From assembly GCA_002085465.1 (NCBI GenBank), contig NBML01000021.1, positions 1 through 23,724 of the forward strand: 23,724 bases of DNA, given 5' to 3'. A model generated the notes under the pieces. That model was not told the origin of the DNA, ran no database searches, and saw only the letters and a list, made by a program, of their open reading frames with translations. The position numbers and the translations under genes are program-made. Origin of the DNA: Desulfobacteraceae bacterium 4572_89 (GTDB lineage: Bacteria; Desulfobacterota; Desulfobacteria; Desulfobacterales; Desulfobacteraceae). This document shows, one piece after another, positions 18,199 to 23,724 of the stretch (positions within the stretch are counted from its first letter, which is position 1; every line of letters begins with the position of its first letter).

Positions 18199-18347
18199 CA
18201 AATGTTTGGAAAAGCATTTGTAATTTAGATAGGCGGTGTTTTTTGTGACAAATGTTTGGAAAAGCATTTGTGATTTATAGAGGCGGTTTTTTTTGTGACA
18301 GATGTTTGGAAAACATTTGTAATTTATAGAGGTGGTATTTAAAAAGG
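18199..18347 (+). repeat. Three 50-bp tandem hairpin repeats in the sat leader
   Basis: There are three head-to-tail copies of a 50-bp unit starting at 18199, 18249 and 18299. Each begins with an inverted repeat, for example ACAAATG (18248–18254) with CATTTGT (18265–18271). As RNA, copies 1 and 2 fold to CAAATGTTT paired with AAGCATTTG, including one G·U, capped by a GGAA tetraloop. Copy 3 has lost one base and has A changed to G, yet still pairs (G·U, loop TGGAA). Each copy then has an AGAGGCGG-like stretch; copies 1 and 2 continue into a T-run, and copy 3 runs into the sat ribosome-binding site. It could be a translational or stability control element, or an array of operators. Confidence 0.85.
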
Positions 18348-18358
18348 AGTTGTTTGAT

Positions 18359-19636
18359 ATGTCTAAATTAGTTGCACCCCATGGCGGGAAAGGTCTTGTT
18401 TGCTGTAAACTGGAAGGCGCTGAACTGGAAGCTGAACTTAAAAAAGCAGAAAGTTTAAAAAAAATTGAGATTTCCTCACAGGTAAAAGGGGATCTCATTA
18501 TGTTGGGAATAGGTGGATTTTCCCCCCTGAACGGTTTTATGACAAAAGCGGACTGGAAAGGCGTTTGCGCTGATTTCCTGCTTGCTGACGGTACTTTCTG
18601 GCCGGTTCCTGTAATGCTGGATGCTTCCAAAGCAGACGCCGATGGAATCAAGGTTGGCGATGAAATTACCCTGGAAAGAAATGGTGAAATTTTTGCCACC
18701 ATGGAAATCCAGGATAAATTTGAAATGAGTGAAGATGAAAAAAAATGGGAATGTGAAAAAGTATACAAGGGCAATGGTGAAGAGTCTGCCGACGATGTGT
18801 TCTGGAAAATTGCCATGGAAGATCATCCAGGCGTTCAGATGGTAATGGCAAGAAAAGAGTTCTGCCTTGCTGGTCCTGTTAAGGTCCTTTCAGAAGGGGA
18901 ATTTCCTGAAAAATTTAAAGGGGTATACCTGACTCCCAAAGAAACACGTGCTATTTTTGATGAAAGAGGCTGGGCAAATGTTGCTTCCATGCAGCTGAGA
19001 AACCCCATGCACAGATCCCATGAACATCTCTGCAAAATCGCCCTTGATGTCTGTGACGGTGTTCTCATCCATTCCCTCATTGGTAACCTCAAACCTGGTG
19101 ATATCCCTGCAGATGTTCGTATCGAATGCATTGATACCCTGATAAAAGGGTACTTTGTTCCAGAGCATGTTGTCAATGGAGGATATCCCCTTGACATGAG
19201 ATATGCAGGTCCAAGAGAAGGCCTTCTCCATGCAACCTTCCGTCAAAACTACGGGGTTAACAGAATGATAATCGGTCGTGACCATGCAGGTGTTGGAGAT
19301 TTCTACACCCTGTTTGAGGCCCAGACGATTTTTGATACAATTCCCCAGCCTGAAGAAGAAGGCAAAGCCCTTCTTTGCGAACCCCTGAAAATTGACTGGA
19401 CCTTTTACTGCCATAAATGTGACGGCATGGCTTCCATGAGAACCTGCCCCCATGGCAAGGACGACAGGGTAATTCTTTCAGGTACCAAACTACGCCATGC
19501 CCTTTCCAACAACGAAGAGGTGGTTGACCATTTTGGACGTGAAGAAGTCCTGGTTATACTGAGAAAATACTATGCTTCCCTGACTGAAAAAGTTGAAGTC
19601 AAACTCCAGAGCCATGCAGAAGGAAGTAAAATGTAA
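18359..19636 (+). CDS. sat: ATP sulfurylase (sulfate adenylyltransferase) Sat
   Basis: Sat activates sulfate with ATP to adenosine 5'-phosphosulfate and pyrophosphate, the first cytoplasmic step of dissimilatory sulfate reduction. ATG 18359 gives 425 residues, with AAGGAG nine bases upstream; an earlier in-frame GTG (18332) lies in the leader repeat. Catalytic motifs are [13 protein letters not shown] (about residue 211) and [11 protein letters not shown] (about 305). The zinc site [17 protein letters not shown] (about 350–366) is the form found in sulfate reducers such as Desulfovibrio. aprAB and pyrophosphatase are not nearby. A strong terminator lies about 100 bp downstream. This gene gives the best clue to the organism's metabolism. 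Confidence 0.97.
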   Translation: MSKLVAPHGGKGLVCCKLEGAELEAELKKAESLKKIEISSQVKGDLIMLGIGGFSPLNGFMTKADWKGVCADFLLADGTFWPVPVMLDASKADADGIKVGDEITLERNGEIFATMEIQDKFEMSEDEKKWECEKVYKGNGEESADDVFWKIAMEDHPGVQMVMARKEFCLAGPVKVLSEGEFPEKFKGVYLTPKETRAIFDERGWANVASMQLRNPMHRSHEHLCKIALDVCDGVLIHSLIGNLKPGDIPADVRIECIDTLIKGYFVPEHVVNGGYPLDMRYAGPREGLLHATFRQNYGVNRMIIGRDHAGVGDFYTLFEAQTIFDTIPQPEEEGKALLCEPLKIDWTFYCHKCDGMASMRTCPHGKDDRVILSGTKLRHALSNNEEVVDHFGREEVLVILRKYYASLTEKVEVKLQSHAEGSKM

Positions 19637-19641
19637 TTTGA

Positions 19642-19716
19642 CTGTATAGGAATTTGCAATTAGCTGTTAGCTAATTGCCAACTGCTAATGGCTAATGGCT
19701 AACAGCTCGCTAATAT
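19642..19716 (+). repeat. Dispersed TTAGC/GCTAA palindromic element, copy D
   Basis: After sat, GCAATTAGCT (19656–19665) pairs with AGCTAATTGC (19669–19678), with only GTT between. In an alternative larger fold AGCTGTTAGC (19662–19671) pairs with GCTAACAGCT (19698–19707). Both are perfect 10-bp stems and they are mutually exclusive. It shares TAGGAATTTGCA and the closing CGCTAA with copy C. Confidence 0.7.
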
Positions 19717-19733
19717 ACAGAGTAAAAAAGCAC

Positions 19734-19782
19734 AAAGGGCCTTTCCCCGTATATGTCCCCGTACATGGAAAGGCCCTTTTTT
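19734..19782. terminator. Hairpin terminator between sat and rsmI
   Basis: AAAGGGCCTTTCC (19734–19746) pairs perfectly with GGAAAGGCCCTTT (19767–19779) and is followed by a T-run to 19782. On the other strand the hairpin is followed by GTGCTTTTTT, so it can serve both the sat transcript and the convergent rsmI operon. The 20-nt loop is long, but the stem is strong. Confidence 0.85.
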
Positions 19783-19793
19783 GTTGAAGGGTT

Positions 19794-20666
19794 CTACCGA
19801 AGCCTGAGGATGGTGTCATATATTTGTTTTTTAGGCAGCTGATATTCTGCTGAAATTTTCCGGGCCAGATCTGCAGTTCCAATTTTTTGATCAAGCCTGG
19901 AAAGAATAATCTCCTCAATCTGTTCTAAAGTCATTTCTGGTGGGTCACCAGCCCCATGGATGTAAAGAACGCATTCCCCTTTTATCCTTTCCCGTAACTC
20001 AAGAATAGAAAGAATTTTGGAAAGATCTCCCCGGATATATTCTTCATGGAGTTTGGTGATTTCCCTTGCCAGACAGGCCCTGCGGTTGCCAAGAATTTTC
20101 CGGGCTCTCTTGATAACTGTGCAGATGCGTTTGGGAGACTCATAAAAGATAAGGGTGGCCTTTTCTGATTTAAACCCTTCAAGAATCTGGCATTGTTTTT
20201 GTGCTTTTTTGGGCAGAAAACCGCAAAATAAAAAGGAATCCGTGGGAAGCCCTGCAACACTAAGGCCGGTAATGGCTGCATTGCATCCAGGTATGGGGAT
20301 GATGGAGATTTCCTGGTCAGCAGCTGTTTTAACAAGCCGATACCCTGGATCTGATATTAAGGGGGTACCGGCATCTGAAATCAGGGCAATGTTTTTCCCG
20401 GTTTTCAAGGCCTCAATGAGTTGAATGGATTTTTTGTCTTCATTGTGTTCATGGCAGGAAATCATCCGGGTTTGAATCCCGTAATGGTCCAGAAGCCTCC
20501 TGGAATGTCTGGTATCTTCGGCCGCAATCAGATCAACTTCCTTTAAAACCCGTATTGCCCGGAAGCTCATGTCTTCAAGGTTACCCATGGGGGTGGCAAC
20601 AATAAACAAGGTGCCTGGCGGGTTATCAGATTTTATATTATAGTCCGGTTTTATATTATTGTCCAT
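19794..20666 (-). CDS. rsmI: 16S rRNA (cytidine1402-2'-O)-methyltransferase RsmI
   Basis: RsmI methylates the ribose of C1402 in the decoding centre of 16S rRNA using SAM. The 290 residues contain GTLFIVATPMGNLEDMS (about 18–34), AAEDTRHSRRLL, ISDAGTPLISDPGYRLV, PIPGCNAAITGLS and LPTDSFLFCGFLP, all typical of the tetrapyrrole-methylase-like fold. The first 17 residues precede the conserved start and are encoded largely by an 18-bp tandem duplication (DNNIKP/DYNIKS). It is the last gene of the minus-strand operon, and its stop lies just inside the shared terminator. Confidence 0.96.
   Translation of the reverse strand: MDNNIKPDYNIKSDNPPGTLFIVATPMGNLEDMSFRAIRVLKEVDLIAAEDTRHSRRLLDHYGIQTRMISCHEHNEDKKSIQLIEALKTGKNIALISDAGTPLISDPGYRLVKTAADQEISIIPIPGCNAAITGLSVAGLPTDSFLFCGFLPKKAQKQCQILEGFKSEKATLIFYESPKRICTVIKRARKILGNRRACLAREITKLHEEYIRGDLSKILSILELRERIKGECVLYIHGAGDPPEMTLEQIEEIILSRLDQKIGTADLARKISAEYQLPKKQIYDTILRLR
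20629..20664 (-). repeat. 18-bp tandem duplication at the rsmI 5' end
   Basis: Two copies of an 18-bp unit (GATTTTATATTATAGTCC at 20629–20646 and GGTTTTATATTATTGTCC at 20647–20664, plus strand) encode the non-conserved N-terminus of RsmI. The unit is a multiple of three, so the frame is kept. Confidence 0.8.
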
Positions 20667-20687
20667 TTTACTGCCTTACCATTCAAT

Positions 20688-21053
20688 TCACATTATCCCA
20701 AAGGCATTTTTTATCAATGTTGCCTCAGGTTTATTGTTGGTAAAAATGATTTCAACAACATCAAAACGGACCCTGTGAGTAAACAAGTTGTTCTCTTTTA
20801 AATAAAAGGAGGCTCCGGAAATAATTTTCTGCTGCTTGGCGTGGTGAACCGACTCTTTTGGAAAACCTTTTTTAAGGCTTGTTCTTGCCTTGACTTCCAC
20901 AAAGCAGATGCAGTCTTTATCCCTGGCAATTATATCTATTTCAGCAGTCCGGGTTCTGTAATTTTTTTCAAGCAGAATATAGCCTTTTGTTATAAGAAAA
21001 TCAGCTGCAGCTTTTTCTCCCTTTTGCCCGATTTTCTGCTTCTGGTTTTTCAT
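20688..21053 (-). CDS. yraN: UPF0102 (YraN) nuclease-fold protein
   Basis: This 121-residue protein has the YraN pattern: GQKGEKAAADFLITKGYILL, NYRTRTAEIDIIARD and CFVEVKARTSL. The Asp and the Glu-x-Lys form a restriction-endonuclease-like active site, so a nuclease role, perhaps in DNA or RNA processing, is likely but unproven. In the motif usually written GEIDIIA, the first residue is Ala here (AEIDIIA). It overlaps the rnhB stop (ATGA) and precedes rsmI. The rnhB–yraN–rsmI order is common in this operon type. Confidence 0.92.
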   Translation of the reverse strand: MKNQKQKIGQKGEKAAADFLITKGYILLEKNYRTRTAEIDIIARDKDCICFVEVKARTSLKKGFPKESVHHAKQQKIISGASFYLKENNLFTHRVRFDVVEIIFTNNKPEATLIKNAFGIM

Positions 21054-21670
21054 GGAGGGGTGACCCCTTTAAAGGTTCTTCTGTGAACAGGGCAGGGACC
21101 GTGTTCAATAATGGCCTGCTTGTGGGCTTTGGTGGGATATCCCTTGTGACGGTGGAAATTGTAAAGGGGATAGGTCCTGTGAAGTTCTTTCATGATCCTG
21201 TCCCTGGTAACCTTGGCAATGATGGATGCCGCTGCAATGGAAATACTCCTGGAATCTCCCTTGATAATGGCCTGCTGGGGCAGATGTGAATCAATTGTGA
21301 ATTTCCCGTCCACGAGCAGGAAATCAGGAGCAGGTGTAAGATTTTGAACTGCCCGCTCCATGGATAAAAGTGAAGCTTGCAGGATATTTATCTGATCGAT
21401 TTCTGTATGATCGGCAATACCGATTCCAACAGCCTGTGCCTGTTGGGTGATGAGAGGAAAGAATTTCTCTCTTTTTTTTTCAGACAATTTTTTAGAATCA
21501 TTGATGCCCGGGCAGGTGAAAAAAGAGGGCAGAATCACGGCAGCAGAGACAACAGGGCCGGCAAGTGGTCCCCTGCCGGCCTCGTCAATACCTGCAATAT
21601 ATTGATACCCTCTTTTTTGTGCGTATAGTTCAAATTGCCACAAAGAGTTATGGCAATTATTTTCAGGCAA
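21050..21670 (-). CDS. rnhB: Ribonuclease HII
   Basis: RNase HII nicks RNA-DNA hybrids and removes single ribonucleotides from DNA. The 206 residues include [18 protein letters not shown] (catalytic Asp and Glu, about 20–37), [16 protein letters not shown] (about 117), [19 protein letters not shown] with catalytic Asp, and HKGYPTKAH. The ATG overlaps the rplS stop by eight bases, and the stop overlaps yraN, so the operon is tightly coupled. Confidence 0.96.
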   Translation of the reverse strand: MPENNCHNSLWQFELYAQKRGYQYIAGIDEAGRGPLAGPVVSAAVILPSFFTCPGINDSKKLSEKKREKFFPLITQQAQAVGIGIADHTEIDQINILQASLLSMERAVQNLTPAPDFLLVDGKFTIDSHLPQQAIIKGDSRSISIAAASIIAKVTRDRIMKELHRTYPLYNFHRHKGYPTKAHKQAIIEHGPCPVHRRTFKGVTPP

Positions 21671-22013
21671 ATCGTTTTTCTTTGATCCTGGCTGCTTTCC
21701 CGCGAAGGTTTCTGAGGTAATAGAGTTTGGATCTTCTTACCCGGCCCCTTGTAATTACTTCAATTTTATCAATGGAAGGTGAAAATAGCGGAAATATTCT
21801 TTCAACACCAATACCACCGGAAATTTTTCTGACGGTAAATCTGGCACTGGCAAATCCCTTGGTTTTTTTAATAACAACACCCTGGAATATCTGGATGCGT
21901 TCTTTTTCACCTTCTCTGATTTTTACATGTACTTTTACTGTATCACCTGAAGTAAAATCAGGGATATCAAGGCGCATTTGTTCTCTTTCTAATTTTTCAA
22001 TAATGTTTGTCAT
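21663..22013 (-). CDS. rplS: 50S ribosomal protein L19
   Basis: L19 lies at the 30S–50S interface. The 116 residues begin [20 protein letters not shown] and have the family motifs [39 protein letters not shown] and [18 protein letters not shown]. An AGGAGGAAAC ribosome-binding site precedes the ATG. It is in the standard trmD–rplS block, with a SPOUT methyltransferase gene inserted between. Confidence 0.97.
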   Translation of the reverse strand: MTNIIEKLEREQMRLDIPDFTSGDTVKVHVKIREGEKERIQIFQGVVIKKTKGFASARFTVRKISGGIGVERIFPLFSPSIDKIEVITRGRVRRSKLYYLRNLRGKAARIKEKRFA

Positions 22014-22045
22014 GTTTCCTCCTGGTTTCTTTCCCTTTTGGCCTG

Positions 22046-22618
22046 TCAGCCATTTGTAATTCGATCTAAATATATTGATGCAGCAGAACGGACAGAAAGA
22101 TGATTATATTCACCCGGGCCTGTAATGGGCTCAAGTTTTATATCACAGATATCAATCAATTCTTCTGCCAGTCCCCATGCCGTGCCAAATACAAGGACAT
22201 GGGATGCATTGCTCTCAAACTTTTGTTTCAGTTGTGCTGCAGGAATTGCACCTTTCAGCTGCTTTGCGCTGGTGGCAATGGTTACCACGGGTTGATTCCT
22301 TTCCTCTTTTATTTTCTGTACAGCATCTTCAAATGTGGCAACCACACGGATCAGCTCAAGGGCTGATTTCCTGGATGGATTCAATTCACCACCCACACCC
22401 CTGGTCCAGTGTTTTATGACCTGTTGGGCCAGATCAGCCTGGTCTTCAAAGGGAGTTATAATATAAACACCCTTGACTCCAAAGGTTCTGGATGCCCTTG
22501 CAATATCATGCATGTCAATGGTGGTCAAAGCTGAGCCAATGGGCTCTTTTTTCCGGTTCATAACCGGAAAATGTATTAATGCCACATATAGGTTATTGTT
22601 TAGCTTGTTGTTTGACAA
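22046..22618 (-). CDS. SPOUT-type RNA methyltransferase between trmD and rplS
   Basis: This protein resembles the TM1570-like RNA methyltransferase often encoded beside trmD. Recognised stretches are [14 protein letters not shown] at the N-terminus, [50 protein letters not shown] and a C-terminal [20 protein letters not shown] that matches the SPOUT knot. I place the start at TTG 22618 (190 residues), with GGGAG ten bases upstream; the frame continues upstream inside trmD, but that part is not conserved. It overlaps the end of trmD by 26 bp. The RNA target is not known. Confidence 0.85.
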   Translation of the reverse strand: MSNNKLNNNLYVALIHFPVMNRKKEPIGSALTTIDMHDIARASRTFGVKGVYIITPFEDQADLAQQVIKHWTRGVGGELNPSRKSALELIRVVATFEDAVQKIKEERNQPVVTIATSAKQLKGAIPAAQLKQKFESNASHVLVFGTAWGLAEELIDICDIKLEPITGPGEYNHLSVRSAASIYLDRITNG

Positions 22619-23357
22619 GTGATTGAAGCTCCCTGCACCATTGCTGTAAAATCTTTTTTTCTTCCGGGGTGGGTGTCTGTTTTTCAAACAGGTCCGGCCG
22701 TTTTATAAATGTACGCTGCAGAGATGATGTTTTGCGCCATTGTCTGATTTTTTCATGGTTGCCTGACAATAACACCTGGGGCACACTCAGGTCTTGAAAC
22801 TTTTCCGGCCGTGTGTAATGGGCATATTCCAGGCGGTCATCAATAAAAGAATCAGACTGGGAAGATGCTTCACTCCCCAATACCCCGGGGATCATGCGGG
22901 AGATTGAATCAATAATTGCCATGGCAGGCAGTTCCCCTCCGGTCATGACAAAATCTCCAATGGATAGTTCTTCATCAACAATTTGGGCGTATATTCTTTC
23001 ATCAATGCCTTCATATCTGCCGCAGACAAAAATAAGGTCCTGTTTTCTCGCAGCAAGGTCACAGGCTTTCTCCTGGTCAAATTTTAAGCCCTGGGGAGTC
23101 ATTAATACTACTTTTGCCAAGGGTGCTGTTTTTTTTGCAAAAGAAATAGCAGCTTCCAGGGGTTCTGGTTTCATGACCATACCGCTTCCCCCGCCATAGG
23201 GCCTGTCATCCACGGTTTTGTGTCTGTCCCGGGTAAAATCCCTGATGTTGACACATTGCCCTGTGATCAGACCACGTTCAATTCCCCTTGCAATCATACC
23301 ATGTTCAAAAAAGGCTGTTACAAGCTCTGGAAAAAGGGTTAACACCGTAAAGTCCAT
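22593..23357 (-). CDS. trmD: tRNA (guanine37-N1)-methyltransferase TrmD
   Basis: TrmD methylates G37 of tRNAs reading CNN codons and prevents frameshifting. From ATG 23357 it is 254 residues, matching the family length and N-terminus MDFTVLTLFPE. Motifs are DDRPYGGGSGMVMKPEPL, LIFVCGRYEGIDERI, DFVMTGGELPAMAIIDSISRM and EYAHYTRPEKF. The frame stays open to an ATG at 23441, adding 28 residues that are mostly an 18-bp repeat (SLKDTN); I judge them not required. The nearest AAGGA to ATG 23357 is about 13 nt upstream, rather far, so the longer form cannot be ruled out. It follows rimM as usual. Confidence 0.94.
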   Translation of the reverse strand: MDFTVLTLFPELVTAFFEHGMIARGIERGLITGQCVNIRDFTRDRHKTVDDRPYGGGSGMVMKPEPLEAAISFAKKTAPLAKVVLMTPQGLKFDQEKACDLAARKQDLIFVCGRYEGIDERIYAQIVDEELSIGDFVMTGGELPAMAIIDSISRMIPGVLGSEASSQSDSFIDDRLEYAHYTRPEKFQDLSVPQVLLSGNHEKIRQWRKTSSLQRTFIKRPDLFEKQTPTPEEKKILQQWCRELQSLVKQQAKQ

Positions 23358-23370
23358 GATCTGTTCATTA

Positions 23371-23442
23371 TCCTTGAGGGAATTAGTATCCTTGAGGGAA
23401 TTAGTATCCTTGAGGGAATTAGTATCCTTCAGAGAACTCATA
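23371..23442 (-). repeat. 18-bp tandem repeat x3–4 between rimM and trmD
   Basis: There are three exact copies of TCCTTGAGGGAATTAGTA (plus strand: 23371–23388, 23389–23406, 23407–23424) and a degenerate fourth (23425–23442). On the coding strand each copy holds CAAGGA, a ribosome-binding-site-like motif. If translated in frame with trmD it gives repeated SLKDTN. Confidence 0.9.
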
Positions 23443-23446
23443 CCCT

Positions 23447-23724
23447 TCAGGTTTCATATCCTTCCGGCAGACTGGTCATAACGATTCCCCCGTCCATATC
23501 CACAGATGTAACAAAGTGTTTATTCATTGGGATCAGAATTTTCTTTTTCCCTACAACCAGAACGTCATTGGCACCAGTTGGGAAAATACGCTCAATGGTT
23601 CCAAGTTCTCCCCGGGTCTTGTCAATGACGGTCAGTCCGTAAAGATCCTGCCAATACCAGGTGTCTTCTTCAAGTGCGGGCAATTGGTCTTTATTGATTA
23701 GAATTTCTTTTCCCACCAATGCCT
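23447..23724 (-). CDS. rimM: Ribosome maturation factor RimM (C-terminal part)
   Basis: The gene is cut by the window edge, so only the C-terminal ~92 residues are seen. They form the PRC-barrel domain of RimM: WYWQDLYGLTVID, PTGANDVLVV, ILIPMN, VTSVDMDGGIVMTSLPEGY. RimM binds S19 and helps mature the 30S head. It is upstream of trmD in the usual rpsP–rimM–trmD–rplS order; the N-terminal domain lies outside the window. Confidence 0.95.
   Translation of the reverse strand, partial: ALVGKEILINKDQLPALEEDTWYWQDLYGLTVIDKTRGELGTIERIFPTGANDVLVVGKKKILIPMNKHFVTSVDMDGGIVMTSLPEGYET

Noticed and set aside
18199..18347. CRISPR array
   Set aside because: The 50-bp units are repeated along their whole length with no unique spacers, only three copies exist, and no cas genes are present.
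18181..18816. Minus-strand open frame of 211 residues with YKCF repeats
   Set aside because: It is antisense to sat; the peptide repeats come from translating the 50-bp DNA repeat.

Overview
The window looks like chromosomal core DNA from a sulfate-reducing deltaproteobacterium (Desulfobacterota) of the Desulfobacteraceae type. A Desulfobacula/Desulfobacterium-like organism is my inference from the zinc-containing ATP sulfurylase, the moderately AT-rich composition, the hypAB genes, and the order rpmF–acpP–rpiB–glyA–dCMP deaminase–nrdR–ribD–ribE–ribBA–ribH–nusB typical of that group. I see no phage, IS element, integrase or CRISPR array.

Layout. (1) 227–4677, plus strand: a small DUF2065 membrane protein, queA and tgt (queuosine tRNA modification), hypA and hypB (nickel delivery to hydrogenase), and a MEMO-family protein. 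(2) 4662–6065, minus strand: gltX, whose 3' end overlaps the MEMO gene. (3) A divergent promoter region at about 6070–6290. (4) 6291–16634, plus strand: a long tightly packed cluster with L32, acyl carrier protein, a broken rpiB, glyA, dCMP deaminase, nrdR, the complete lumazine/riboflavin pathway (ribD, ribE, ribBA, ribH), nusB, an MBL-fold hydrolase and a fused pabB-pabC gene for p-aminobenzoate. (5) 16786–19636, plus strand: a secreted DUF1573 protein with an in-frame UGA, a HAD phosphatase, and sat behind an unusual leader of three tandem hairpins. (6) 19734–19782: a strong hairpin terminator between the convergent sat and rsmI. (7) 19794–23724, minus strand: the ribosome/tRNA maturation operon rimM (partial)–trmD–SPOUT RNA methyltransferase–rplS–rnhB–yraN–rsmI.

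The most interesting observations are these. The DUF1573 gene has UGA exactly where the family has the first Cys of its CGC motif, followed at about 10 nt by a hairpin, so it is a candidate selenoprotein (Sec-Gly-Cys). The sat leader holds three 50-bp units that each fold into a hairpin, with structure preserved despite sequence changes. Tgt has no usable start codon at its conserved N-terminus, and a 13-bp x3 tandem repeat there would bring an upstream TTG into frame if it had one more copy. rpiB has lost about 30 codons including the catalytic Cys region and is frameshifted. A family of palindromic TTAGC/GCTAA intergenic repeats occurs at four places. Short tandem duplications (13, 13, 15, 18, 18 and 50 bp) sit at many gene boundaries.

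All functional assignments come from recognising family motifs by eye; no database search was run.
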